Below are positions 19,741 to 31,032 of a DNA stretch of 64,000 nt, piece by piece; the first letter of the stretch is position 1; each line of letters starts with the position of its first letter. A program made the position numbers and the translations under genes. The DNA comes from Cannabis sativa (Eukaryota > Streptophyta > Magnoliopsida > Rosales > Cannabaceae): positions 13,330,001 to 13,394,000 of the forward strand of contig NC_083603.1 in the NCBI RefSeq assembly GCF_029168945.1, read 5' to 3'. Below the pieces are notes generated by a model. It was not told where the DNA came from, searched no databases, and worked only from the letters and a program-made list of their open reading frames with translations.

Positions 19741-21816
19741 CATTTATTTCTTTTATATAGGATCTCAGTTCTAAGTTAATTATTTATTTAATTAAAAGAA
19801 TAGAATAATTAGTTTTGATCAATAGCTAAGATTTATCAATCTTACTCAAAATCTAATTCAGGTCAATTTTTAAAGGACAATTTACACTAATGTATACATT
19901 ATATAATTTTATTACAATATATGTGCATAATAATTTATTTTCATATAATCATACATTTTATCTATTATGAAGAAAATTATTTTTAATTTATTATACAATA
20001 TATAAATAGTAAGTATTTGATTATTTGATTTATTATAACTCATTATTATAGTTATTGAATGATGATATATTAATAATTATATATTTTTTATATAATTTTA
20101 AATAATTTTAAAAATCAACCATTATTACAAATATTGAAAATTTGTATTTAGATTAAATCACTATTTAATTCTTTCCTATAAAACTATTATCCAAATACAA
20201 TATACTCAAATTTTAAACATTTATGTTTATAAAAATTATAATAAGAAGATTAGTTTTTTTTTTATTTATTTACAAGTGTTTTTTTTTATTTGTATTTTTT
20301 TTTATTATTATTTGTGCTATAAATGTATGCAATTTTTTTTTTTTTTTTATATTTTGTTGATATATTATCACATTTTTATTTATTGTAAAATATATGATTC
20401 TCAATATTAATTTTTTTCATAAATAATTTTGTGTCCATTAGGTAAATTATATGCATATATACTTATCTACAATTTATATTTTATTTTTTCTAATTAAATA
20501 ATGTTTGAAGTTTATAAAGTTATGTTTGTTTATTTTTTTTTTTGATGTAAGAATTGTTTTTTAATAGATAAATTCGTTCACTAACTCATTAGAAAATAAT
20601 CAACATATTGAAACAATAGAAAACAAATATATTTATTCTAGTATAGTATAAATATTACCTATGTCTATTTTTATGTTTACAATTATAATAAACATACCAA
20701 TAATATAAAATATTTTGTATCTATATATGTGTTTATTTTATATTCTATTAATTAAACATATTAATTTAATAAACAAAATAATAATATTCACATAGGTTTA
20801 TTATATCACTCTATGTGTGTCATGTTTATTTTTTAATAATTTTTTAGAAAATAAATAATATACATAAAAAAATTGTTTTTTGTTTTGTTTTTTGTTTTTT
20901 GTGTTAGCTTATTTTTTCTAATTAAATAATGTTTGGAGTTTATAAAGTTATGTTTATTTATTTATTTTTTGATGTAAGAATTGTATTTCAATAGAAAATT
21001 CGTTAACTAACTCATTAGAAAATAATGAATATAAAGAAACAATAGAAAGAAAATATATTTATTTTAGTATAGTTTAAATTGGCTATGTCTATTTTTATAT
21101 TTACAATTATAATAAACATACTAATAATATAAAATACTTTGTATATATATGTTTATTTTGTTTTCTATTTATCAAACATACTAATTTAATAAACAAAATA
21201 ATAATATTCACATATGTTTATTATATCACTCTATGTGTATCATGTTTATTTTTAGTAATTTTAAACATTGATTTATATTTATATACATTAATGTTTATAA
21301 TTTTTATATTGTATTTTATTGAAAAAGAAAACTTATTAAATTATAATAATTCATACTAAAATAGATAATAAACATTTATTCTTTTAAAAAATAAATATTT
21401 AATTTGTTTATTTTTATAAAACTATTTATTATTTATTTAATTAATTTTACGGAATTATTTATTTTGAATTTTAATAAACATATTTTATTATTAATAATTT
21501 TTAAAATATTAATATAATAAACATAAGGATAAGATATTATAAAATAATATTACAAACATTAATTACATTAATCTATTTATGGTAATTAGTTTAATTATTA
21601 ATGATTTATATTATTTAATGATTAAAATGTATGGTTTTATGTAATAAGTTTTCAAAATGTATAAATTTTTCAAATAATTTTTTTTTGCACATTTTTTGTA
21701 ATTATTTTGTTTTTATTGTACATTTATGAAAAAATCTCATTTTTAAATGCTTATTATAACCATGTAATTAAATAAAATATTATTATTAATTAATTATATA
21801 ATATAAATATAATATA
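19741..21816. other. Very AT-rich tract with internal tandem duplication
   Basis: Over 2 kb of extreme A/T composition with many poly-T runs (for example 20331-20348). No gene was seen. It is missing from copy B, where the words flanking it are joined, so it is either an insertion in A or a deletion in B. It contains the 429-bp tandem repeat listed separately. Confidence 0.7.
20482..21270 (+). repeat. Tandem duplication, period about 429 bp
   Basis: Unit 1 begins ATTTTTTCTAATTAAATAATG at 20481-20482 and unit 2 repeats it at 20911. The shared blocks include GATGTAAGAATTGT, CTAACTCATTAGAAAATAAT and TTATTATATCACTCTATGTG. Roughly 360 bp of each unit are clearly alignable, with scattered substitutions and T-run length changes. 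Confidence 0.8.
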
Positions 21817-22192
21817 GGGTAAATAGTGGCATAAGTACCCAAAATTTTAAATTTGCAAGCATCATAAACTCAATGTTTATTTTTAGCAGCAAAGTACCCC
21901 ATTTTTCTAAAACTGTAATTTTCTTCTAGTTTCGTCAGTACTGATTTCGTTTTGAATTTATTAAAAAAAATATTAGGAAGTAACTGATACTACATGTTTC
22001 TATCTAGACCCAATGATATAGATTTCGGGTCTTATATGTGCACTATTTAAGATAATAACAGAGTCAGTACTGACAAAATTAGAGAAAAATTATAGTTTTA
22101 CAAACATTAGGTACTTATACCACTAAAAATAAATATAGAATTTATGCCGCTTACAAACTTAAAACTTTTAGTACTTATGCCGCCATTTACCC
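21817..22192. mobile_element. MITE-like foldback element
   Basis: 376 bp. Terminal inverted repeats of about 128 bp (21817-21944 versus 22063-22192) begin GGGTAAATAGTGGCATAAGT and, reversed from the right, GGGTAAATGGCGGCATAAGT. Flanks are TATA on both sides (21813-21816 and 22193-22196), compatible with a TA or TATA target duplication. It has no coding capacity. A partial copy lies in segment B (34640-34924), where TE-D has inserted in it. I cannot assign the superfamily from the ends alone. Confidence 0.75.
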
Positions 22193-22196
22193 TATA

Positions 22197-23750
22197 TATT
22201 ATAAAATATTTATGAATAAATATCTTATATTTTCTTATTAATTCATACACTTATATTATACCAGGCGAAAGTTATGTGCATTGCACGTATGCTTAGTCAT
22301 ATGTATTCAATTTTATTTAACAAGTGATAAAATATGCATATTTTTTTTATTTTTTATTTTTACATTCAAATAGTCATTCTAACATGCTAACATGCTTAGA
22401 AATGTTTCAGCACTAAAAGAAAAATCAATTAATTTAGTATGTCTGTTGAGCCTTTCTCTCTGAATATTTTTTGAACTCAGGAACCACTTCCTGCACCACA
22501 ATTCTTCAACTGTAATAGAAACATCACACCAAATTGAATAGTCAAAACTATCATTAAGCACAGCCCAAGTCGATCGAGTGAGGCCAAAAGGTTAACATTC
22601 TTTTGATTATGTTGTGGAAGCCACAGCCCAAGTCGCAGAAGGCACCCAAGTTCCAGAGAAAGGGGAAGAAATAAAGAAACAATATCCTTTCTTACCCGCT
22701 CCATAAGATTACGAACGACTAATTAAGGCTAGGGGAGGCGGTAAACCATGAGCTGAAATATGTGTTCCAAAAAGCCCAGCTCTAGTTCCTGTTGCTACAC
22801 TACTACTTCCACATTGGGATGAAAGAGATGAATTCAAAGTTGGTTACACATTTAAATGATTCTCACTGGTTTTGCATTGACTTAAATCACATATCAGAAA
22901 ACATTATAGGCCACTAAAACTCTAAAGTAGCCATTCGATACTCCTAGACAGTGTCTACTTCTCGAAGAAAAAAGTATACCATTACAGTACTTAATGAACA
23001 TGCTAAGGATATAGTGCATGGAGGATAAACCTCTCTCCTACTAAAGAATGGTGTGTCAATATGACTAAAAATTTTAGCTAGCAATGACAACTCAGTAACC
23101 CCATAAGTTGAGACAAAATCGAAAATCAAATAAGTTAACACAATGACAAGAATCAATATCTTCCGACTACTTTAACCCCATAATATAATTTATTACAACT
23201 TTATGTTTTATTATTCCCAAATTTCATAGTGTACCAAGAGAAAAGCCACAAATTTCATAACTTTTTTAGTCTAATTTGAAGCCTAAATATATTTAATATC
23301 TACATAGCTGAAACAGAACCAATAATATACTAATTAAAGTTCATTCAATTCTCAATTTTCTTAGAGGCTACATGAAAAGAAAAACACCAAAAAAAATAAA
23401 AAAACACTTTGATGAATAAACTTGCACTTGAAGCCTCAAGATTTATGGCGATTGCTCGAATCACAGACGAGACAACATCACAACAAAAAAGAGATACAGA
23501 ATCAATGTAGCAATTCGTTAGAGTCTCATGCTTCCAATCCTAAGATGAATAATTATGATTTGTTTGTCATTTCAAATTATAATAGAAAGCAGGAAAAGCT
23601 GATTGGCAAACAAAAATTGAGTAAATCCAAGAAATGGCTCAATTACAGATCAAATAATTTTGATAGAATTTTGATTCATTGAGACCTAATTACCAAGTAC
23701 AAAGTTATACCAAAATATCAACTGAAATTGCCAATCCTATTCTTTCAATC
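22197..23750. other. Intergenic sequence with a partial third copy of the duplicated segment
   Basis: Mostly unremarkable AT-rich DNA. At about 22561-22710 there is a stretch related to parts of copies A and B (shared words GTCGATCGAGTGAGGCCAA, GATTATGTTGTGGAA and GGCACCCAAGTTCCAGAG). A short minus-strand frame (22477-22704) covers it but shows no domain. Other short frames (23422-23682, 22944-23156) have no recognisable features. Confidence 0.5.
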
Positions 23751-23847
23751 TCAATATTGCAAGTGTGTGTAGCTGTTTCTACATATAACCACAGCAGAAA
23801 TCTCTATTCCTAATATCGATCACACAAATATATTCGAATTGGGCAAA

Positions 23848-23852
23848 GATTG
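23848..23852. repeat. TE-C left target site duplication (GATTG)
   Basis: GATTG directly abuts the TE-C LTR and is repeated at 33251-33255. The uninterrupted copy A reads AAAGATTGTTC at this place with a single GATTG. Confidence 0.92.
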
Positions 23853-26080
23853 TGTAACACCCTAACTATCTTAGGCGTATTACGTGATTTTTAAACGTAC
23901 TGTGCAGCTCGTTGCTAATCAACGAGGTTTATGGAAAAACGTGATTAATTAAAATTTTGCTTTTTCATTAAACTTATAAACCATTTTACAAAAGTCTCGG
24001 GATCCCGATTTATAAAAATATTTACAAAAGGTTTAACTGTTTATCTATTACATCAAAATAAAAGTCGTCTAACGACAGTTACAAAAATCTCAGCCGTGCT
24101 GTCCCGAGGATCGTACGCTCCAGGCCTAACCGCCCCGACATGTACAATCTCATAAGCTCGCTCACGGTCCATCAGCTACAGCCTTGCCTTTACCTACACA
24201 TGAACATAAACTGTGAGTCGACAGACTCAGTAAGAAAAGCATAATAATATCATACATAAAACTGACTGCCGTGTCCAACACGATACTGAGTCCCGCTACT
24301 GCCATGTCCAACATGGTACTGAGCTACTACTGCCATGTCCAACATGGTACTGAGTTTTGAACGTTCAGGGGACGGTACTATTGACAAGTATCCTCCTGAT
24401 CGGTCGAACCGGCCATACTCCGGCTGCTGGTCATACTCCAGCCTGTACCGACGGGATAGGTCAATAGCACTGAACCACCAACCAAGTGTCAGCCTGATCG
24501 GTCGAACCGGTCATACTCCGGCTGCTGGTCATACTCCAGCCTGTACCGACGTGACAGGGTTGGATGGTTCGAAGCCTAAATACATAACTAATGTAATCTA
24601 GCAGGCTTCCTACATGCACGCTAAACATGTAATCTACATATGCATACTGTTATACTAATCTTACCTGGATTCCGATTTCAGGTGTGCCGATCAACCTGAC
24701 TGGAACTGAAGCTGAACGGCGGATTACTGGCTCCTAAACCATAAAAATCACAACGCTATAAGTGACACGCTAAATCACTTCCCGGGGACTAAAACTTGGA
24801 ACTAAAAGTTTCCCTATCGATAAAAAGCATGGCAATACCCCTAAAAACCTAAAAACGAGGAAAACTAGGGTTCTGAAAAATCCCCCAACCGGTAGACCGG
24901 TTGCCCAACCGAATTCCGGTTCTGGGAAGTCGGGACCCCCATCCGAATTCGGATGCACAACCGAATTCCGGTTCCTCGCGAGCGACAACCATAAAAATTC
25001 ATAACTTGACCAATTCAACCCCAATTGGTGCCAAACTTTCCGGACACATTCTATATGTCCCAAATAACATATCCAAGGCATCAAACCTACCCAGAAACCA
25101 CAGATACAAAATTTGCCATTGGAGCTCAAGCTTGAGTTCTAAACTCAAACTTGAGCAAAAACACCTAAACATGCAATCAAACCCACTTAATTCTACATAA
25201 TCAAGCATAATATCACCTCTGAAAACTAACAGAAATTACAGCAACAACACAGAAACATAATCACACTATTTTCCTCCAAAAACCACATTTTTTCAAAGAA
25301 AACTCAAACTTTAAACAACCTATCCAACATGCTTTCAACACAGCTCAATCAACATCAATAATCATGCTTTGAATCACACAAATTAACCACAAAAACACAG
25401 CAGCAAAATCAACTAAAAAATCATGCAAGAATCAACATATTTCATAAAAATTCAAGAGAAAACTAAAGGAGCTAACCTAGCTTGAAGATTGCTTGGCTTT
25501 GGATGAGAATCCACTAAGAAATCAAAGCAAAAATCCCCCCTTTGCACCCACATGCACAGCCGAGAGAGAGAGAGGAAAAGAGAGAGAGTTTGAAAGTTTT
25601 GGAATTTTTTTCTAAGTGTAAAGCTTGAAAAGTAAAATAGTGAACAAAGCCACTTAACCCAATTTCATTTCAGCCAACAATTAACAATTAAAATAAACAT
25701 TTATTCCAATTAATAACTCACATAAGACAAAACATTAATGGGGCAAAAAGACCATTTTGCCCCTCCACCATAAAATCATGAAAATCATACTAAAGGGGTA
25801 TTTTTGGGACATTCTAAATTCCCGGCCATTCCCGACATTCCCAATGTCTAAAACCCGTCCCCAAAATACTAACATACTAGGTTGTGATTCCTACTGAGCC
25901 AAACGCCGAGTTCCAAAATACCGGACACCGGAAATACGAAATATAAAAACTACTGATGACATAATCATGCATTTCTGAATTCCATAAATAACAGTAATAA
26001 ATTATTTAAATAGCTATAAATAATTTCATAATTAAACATAAACAACTGCTAATTTCCAAATTAACTAAGCGGGCTTTACA
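23853..26080 (-). repeat. TE-C 3' LTR
   Basis: 2,228 bp. It carries three ~32-bp tandem units (24265-24354) containing the palindrome CCATGTCCAACATGG, two ~61-bp units with a 98-bp period (24395-24455 and 24493-24553), and a run of short CCGG/GAATTC palindromes at about 24885-24983. An AG-rich microsatellite is near 25560-25588. Open frames inside (24770-25208) repeat in the other LTR and are not genes. Confidence 0.92.
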
Positions 26081-26096
26081 ACTATTCCCCCCTTAA
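26081..26096 (-). other. TE-C polypurine tract
   Basis: The minus strand reads TTTAAGGGGGGAATAGT up to the LTR boundary. The Pol stop codon (26082-26084) overlaps it. Confidence 0.85.
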
Positions 26097-28382
26097 AAGG
26101 ATTTCGTCCCCGAAATCTAACCTGAATAACTCTGGATATTGAGCTCTCATATCTGACTCTAGCTCCCAGGTGGCTTCTTCCACCTTACTGTTTCTCCAGA
26201 GAACCTTGACCAATGCTATGGTCTTATTCCGAAGGACTTTATCCTTTCTATCCAGGATCTGCACTGGCTGTTCCTCATAGGTCATGTCTGGCTGAAGCTG
26301 AAGACTCTCATAACTGAGTATATGAGAGGGGTCTGAAACGTATTTTCTCAACATTGAGACATGGAATACGTTGTGCACTGCTGATAAAGCTGGAGGCAAT
26401 GCTAACCGATATGCCACTTGACCTATCTTCTCGAGAATCTCGAAAGGTCCTGTAAATCTAGGGCATAACTTGCCTCTTTTCCCGAAACGTTTAATCCCCT
26501 TCATCGGAGATACCCGTAAAAACACATGTTCCCCTACTTGGAACTCAACATCTCTGCGTTTCGGATCTGCGTAACTCTTCTGTCTGCTCTGTGAGGCAAG
26601 CATTCTAGCTTTTATCTTTTCTATCGCCTCATTGGTCCGCTGAACTGACTCTGGACCTAGGTATTTCCTCTCCCCTGTCTCATCCCAGTGGATAGGGGTT
26701 CTACACTTCCTACCGTACAACAGTTCATAGGGTGCCATCCCTATCGTACTCTGATAACTGTTGTTGTATGAAAACTCTATTAACGGTAGGTATTTACTCC
26801 ATGAACCTTCAAAGTCCATAACACAGGCTCTCAACATATCCTCCAATATCTGAATTGTCCTTTCGGACTGACCATCTGTCTGAGGATGGAATGCTGTACT
26901 GAATTTTAGCTTTGTACCCATTGCCCGTTGCAAACTTTGCCAAAATTTGGAGGTGAATTTCGGATCCCTGTCCGAAACTATAGACTTCGGTACCCCGTGA
27001 AGTCTCACTATCTCCCTGACATATAACTCTGCTAACTGATCCACTGTAAATGTTGTTCTGACCGGCAGAAAATGAGCAGATTTCGTAAATCGGTCCACCA
27101 CTACCCAGATGGAATCATACATACCCGTGGTCCTAGGTAACCCGACCACAAAATCCATCGTAATATCCTCCCATTTCCATTCTGGTAGGGTTAGAGGCTG
27201 CAACAACCCTGCTGGTCTCTGATGTTCAGCCTTGATCTGCTGACACGTGAGGCATCTCGATACGAATTCTACCAAATTCTTCTTCATACCGCTCCACCAG
27301 AAGTACGGTTTCAAATCTTGGTACATCTTGGTGGTGCCGGGATGCAGAGAATATGGAGTAGAATGAGCCTCCTCAAAGATTTCATCTCTAAGTTCCGCAC
27401 TGCTCGGAACACAAACCCTGGCTTTATACAAAAGCATCCCACTATCTGACATCGAAAAGTCTTTGGCTTGACCAGCCAATACCTCATCTCGGATCATCAT
27501 TAACTCCGGATCTGACATCTGAGCAACCTTTATTCTTTCTAACAGATCAGATTGCAGCGTTAAGTTGTGAAGCTGACCTACCACAAACTCAATGCTGGAT
27601 CTAACCATATCCTCAGCTAGCTGGGGTGAGATCTGAACCATGCTAGCTACTTGCCCGGGACCCTTTCTGCTCAGGGCATCGGCCACTACATTGGCTTTTC
27701 CGGGATGATAGAGGATCTCGCAATCGTAGTCCTTCACTAATTCCAACCAACGCCTTTGTCTCATGTTCAAATCTTTCTGAGTAAAGAAATACTTGAGACT
27801 CTTATGGTCGGTGTAGATCTCACACTTCTCTCCATACAGATAATGCCGCCAAATCTTCAGTGCAAAAACCACAGCGGCTAATTCTAAATCGTGAGTCGGG
27901 TATCGCTGTTCATAATCCTTTAACTGACAGGAGGCATAAGCGATAACCCGATCGGCTTGCATCAATACGCACCCCAAACCCTGTTTGGATGCGTCACAGT
28001 AGACTACGAACTTCTCCTTGTCCGAAGGCAAAGCTAGTACCGGAGCAGTAATCAACCTCTGTTTCAGCTCCTGAAAACTAGCTTCGCATTTATCTGACCA
28101 GATAAATCGCTGATTCTTCTTTGTAAGCTCGGTTAGGGGCATTGAAATTTTGGAGAACCCCTCCACGAACCTACGGTAGTACCCAGCTAATCCCAAGAAG
28201 CTTCTGATCTCTGTCACTGTCTTCGGTCTCGGCCAATCCCTGACGGATTCGATCTTCCCGGGATCCACCTTGATCCCGTCTTTACTCACAATGTGCCCTA
28301 GGAAGGACACCTGAGACAACCAGAACTCACATTTCTTGAACTTGGCGTAGAGCTTATGTTCTCGAAGTCGTTGCAGTACCAT
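26082..28382 (-). CDS. pol: TE-C Pol, C-terminal part: RT thumb, RNase H, integrase, chromodomain-like tail
   Basis: 766 open codons without a stop. RT thumb/connection ([27 protein letters not shown]) comes first. RNase H has Asp130 (VVYCDAS), a DLELAAV motif and YTDHKSL. Integrase has zinc residues at about His340/His347/Cys377/Cys380, then Asp410 (MDFVVGLPR), Asp471 (VSDRDPKF) and Glu507 (DGQSERT), all preserved. The last ~50 residues ([18 protein letters not shown]) resemble the chromodomain-type targeting tail of chromoviruses. The first Met is internal to RT; the true polyprotein start is upstream, and an apparent 1-base loss near 28400 puts the RT palm in another phase. If that base is a sequence error, the enzyme would be continuous with 29338-28298. 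Confidence 0.9.
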   Translation of the reverse strand: MVLQRLREHKLYAKFKKCEFWLSQVSFLGHIVSKDGIKVDPGKIESVRDWPRPKTVTEIRSFLGLAGYYRRFVEGFSKISMPLTELTKKNQRFIWSDKCEASFQELKQRLITAPVLALPSDKEKFVVYCDASKQGLGCVLMQADRVIAYASCQLKDYEQRYPTHDLELAAVVFALKIWRHYLYGEKCEIYTDHKSLKYFFTQKDLNMRQRRWLELVKDYDCEILYHPGKANVVADALSRKGPGQVASMVQISPQLAEDMVRSSIEFVVGQLHNLTLQSDLLERIKVAQMSDPELMMIRDEVLAGQAKDFSMSDSGMLLYKARVCVPSSAELRDEIFEEAHSTPYSLHPGTTKMYQDLKPYFWWSGMKKNLVEFVSRCLTCQQIKAEHQRPAGLLQPLTLPEWKWEDITMDFVVGLPRTTGMYDSIWVVVDRFTKSAHFLPVRTTFTVDQLAELYVREIVRLHGVPKSIVSDRDPKFTSKFWQSLQRAMGTKLKFSTAFHPQTDGQSERTIQILEDMLRACVMDFEGSWSKYLPLIEFSYNNSYQSTIGMAPYELLYGRKCRTPIHWDETGERKYLGPESVQRTNEAIEKIKARMLASQSRQKSYADPKRRDVEFQVGEHVFLRVSPMKGIKRFGKRGKLCPRFTGPFEILEKIGQVAYRLALPPALSAVHNVFHVSMLRKYVSDPSHILSYESLQLQPDMTYEEQPVQILDRKDKVLRNKTIALVKVLWRNSKVEEATWELESDMRAQYPELFRLDFGDEILLRGE

Positions 28383-29338
28383 CTGAAGATGTAACTCATG
28401 CTCCTCTTCGGCCGAGAGTACACGAGGATGTCGTCGATAAACACAATCACACGGATATCGAGGAAATCCTTGAATACTCTATTCATCAGGTCCATGAATG
28501 CTGCAGGAGCATTGGTTAGTCCGAATGACATAACCAGAAACTCGTAGTGTCCATACCTAGTGCGGAAAGCCGTCTTTGGAATGTCCTCCTCTCGGATCCT
28601 CAACTGATGATAACCCGAACGGAGATCAATCTTAGAAAAGACCGTCTTCCCCTGAAGCTGATCGAACAAGTCATCGATCCTAGGTAATGGATATTTATTC
28701 TTCACCGTCAACTTGTTCAACTCTCTGTAGTCAATGCACATCCTCATAGATCCATCCTTCTTCTTGACGAACAAAACCGGGGCTCCCCAAGGTGACACAC
28801 TGGGCCGAATGAACCCTATGTCAAGCAACCCTTGGAGCTGAATCTTCAGTTCCTTAAGTTCAGCTGGAGCCATCCTATACGGGGCTTTGGAAACCGGATC
28901 CACCCCTGGTGCCAAGTCAATCACGAAATCGATCTCCCGCTGAGGTGGTAACCCTGGAAGTTCTTCGGGAAAGACGTCCAAAAATTCCCGAACTACTCTG
29001 ATGTCCTCTGGCCGAATGGTGTCTGGCCGAGTGGTGTCCACCACCACGGCCAGAAACCCTAAGCACCCGCCGTGCAATAATTCTCTCGCTGACATAGCCG
29101 AGATCACCGGGATCCGAGATCCCTGAACCGAACCCACAAATACAAACGGTTCTTCACTTTCCGGTTGGAAGACCACCATCTTCCTCTTACAGTCAATGCT
29201 CGCCGAATATTTAGATAGGAAATCCATTCCTAAAATAATATCGAATTCGACTAAGCTCATCTCTATCAGATCAGCGCTTAACTCTCTACCATCTATCCTG
29301 ATCGGCATAGACCTAATCCACCTATTGGAGATAACCAA
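28298..29338 (-). CDS. pol: TE-C Pol, N-terminal part: protease end, linker, RT palm
   Basis: 346 open codons: end of the protease domain ([13 protein letters not shown]), spacer ([20 protein letters not shown]), then RT fingers/palm ([49 protein letters not shown]) and the catalytic FIDD in [11 protein letters not shown]. Directly after that motif the phase changes (SRPKRSMS instead of the SRSEEEHE seen in TE-B), so the tail past about 28410 is out of frame. No catalytic residue is missing. The upstream boundary is also a phase break, near 29330, where protease residues ([16 protein letters not shown]) continue in another frame at 29769-29293. Confidence 0.88.
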   Translation of the reverse strand: MVISNRWIRSMPIRIDGRELSADLIEMSLVEFDIILGMDFLSKYSASIDCKRKMVVFQPESEEPFVFVGSVQGSRIPVISAMSARELLHGGCLGFLAVVVDTTRPDTIRPEDIRVVREFLDVFPEELPGLPPQREIDFVIDLAPGVDPVSKAPYRMAPAELKELKIQLQGLLDIGFIRPSVSPWGAPVLFVKKKDGSMRMCIDYRELNKLTVKNKYPLPRIDDLFDQLQGKTVFSKIDLRSGYHQLRIREEDIPKTAFRTRYGHYEFLVMSFGLTNAPAAFMDLMNRVFKDFLDIRVIVFIDDILVYSRPKRSMSYIFRWYCNDFENISSTPSSRNVSSGCLRCPS

Positions 29339-30750
29339 TTCTCCGCGTGTAACAGGGTTCCAAACCCTGATTCATATCTATCAAAGGGTCTACCCAACTT
29401 ACTAAAGACTCTGGCCGCCACATACGAATGTGTAGCCCCAGAATCAAACAGCACTGAATAAAGCGAGTTGTTAATAAAAAGCTGACCTGTAACAACTGAT
29501 GGGCTGGCATCTGCATCGGCTGCGTGATAGCGAACCCCCGGGCCGGAGTGGGTATCGCCGGAGCTCTCGGTGCCTCCGGCCGAGCCGGGGACATTCCCTC
29601 TTGAAGTGTCCGGCATGCCACAATGGAAGCATCCCCGACCTTTGCACTCACCCCGATGGTGCCTCTTGCAGCCTAGGGCACTCGGGATAGGAGAATCGGG
29701 TCTCATTACCACCGGGACGACTCCTCGGTTATGGTTCCCCCGAACCTCTTGTTCGACTCGAGCCGCCAAGCGATGGGTGCCCTCTTCCTCCGATCAATGG
29801 CCGAACCGCTACTCCCCCTGCTATAGCCTGATGCAGGAGGGGGAGGAGCCCCGCCACCAACCGGAGTACTGACTGAATCTGACATGCACCCCACTGCGCC
29901 TCGGCTCGCGGTGCCTTCTCCACCATCTGAGCATAGGTGGTGCTGTCGTCGGTGGTAATCATCAGGTCATGCACGATCTTGGGATTCAACCCGTCCGTAA
30001 ACTTCTCCTTCCGCCGAAGTCGGTCGGCACAATTCCCGAGGCTAACCTCGCCAACCGGTCAAACTGAGTAGTATACTCAGTGACGCTCATGTTCTCCCGC
30101 TGGGTCAGGTGAACGAACTCTTTCCTCTTGGCGCTTCTGACCGCCTCATTGTAATATTTCGCGTTGAAGAGTTCTTGAAACCTTTCCCAGGTCATGGTGG
30201 TGACATCGTGAATCCGAGACACCATGTCCCACCATACCGGGCGTCCTCCCGGAACCGAAATGTGGCGCACACCACTGCGTCATTACGGTGACACCCATGA
30301 AATTCGAATTCGGTAATCACCGTCGCCCATCGCTCGGCTTTCGATACATCCGGACCTCCCGGGAATACCGGAGGTGCTTGCTTCCGAACCGCTCATATAA
30401 AGGTTCCAATCCGTGGGCCGCCACCACTATCTCGGCACAGGCGCAGGGCGGGTGTGCCACCGGAACTACGGGCACAGAACCGGCAGGAGCACCCCGTCGT
30501 CTCAACCTCCGGATCTCGAGGTCTTGTTCTTCGATCCGGGCTTGCATCTCCGCAAACCGTAACTCCCACGGGGCTCCCCGATCGGCCGGGGAGCACAGGC
30601 AGCCCGTGGCGGGTTCTCATCACCCCGGCCACGAGCCCTGCCTCGGGGACCTCTACCTCGGCCCCTGGCAGGTGGGGGAAACTGAGCTCCCTCTCCCTGA
30701 TTCGACCCTACGGAGTTGCCCTGACTCCTGGTAGTCCGCCTGGCGTCCAT
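29293..30750 (-). pseudogene. gag: TE-C Gag and start of protease, in several phases
   Basis: The start codon is at 30750 (MDARRTTRSQGNSVGSN), followed by an Arg/Gly-rich N-terminus and a capsid domain readable in pieces: RIEEQDLEIRRLRRRG, then WERFQELFNAKYYNEAVRSA (about 30190-30130) and VTEYTTQFDRLARLASGIVP. A zinc-knuckle remnant near 29625 (CFHCGMP) is not followed by a proper H-X4-C. The DSGA protease motif is near 29445. At least four phase changes occur in 1.4 kb although the pol half of the same element is open for 766 codons. The region is unusually CG-rich, and many breaks fall where related copies have CAG or CTG, so base-calling error is a real alternative to decay. Confidence 0.75.
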
Positions 30751-31017
30751 CTGATTAGAACCGCCTGCGAAACCAAGAGTTGGCATATCAGGTCGTATTC
30801 AAGGCGAGCTTACTAATGCCGCTTAATTTGGAAATTAGAAATGAAACATGCGCCTATTCTACTATCGTGCTACTAACATGCTTCCTAACGGGCTTTTCTT
30901 TTTCATAACCGAATAAAATAAACTACTAAAGCAATAAAGGCTTACCGAACCGTGAACCGAGCTAACCGCCGATGATGATTGTACATGTCGTGACGATCTT
31001 CGGAAGACAACACAGCG

Positions 31018-31029
31018 GCTACGATACCA
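31018..31029 (-). other. TE-C primer-binding site (altered)
   Basis: The minus strand reads TGGTATCGTAGC, three bases from the 5' LTR. The standard site in TE-B, TE-E and TE-F is TGGTATCAGAGC. The difference (CTG to ACG on the plus strand) is the same change seen between LTR copies elsewhere in the window. Confidence 0.75.
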
Positions 31030-31032
31030 AAT

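Noticed and set aside
22263..22310. GTGCATTGCACGTATG word as a possible element end or regulatory dyad
   Set aside because: A short palindromic word (GTGCAttGCAC-like) with no partner, repeat or coding context nearby.
24395..24553. Possible CRISPR-like repeat-spacer pattern in TE-C LTR
   Set aside because: Only two or three units, no regular spacers, plant LTR context. These are LTR tandem repeats.
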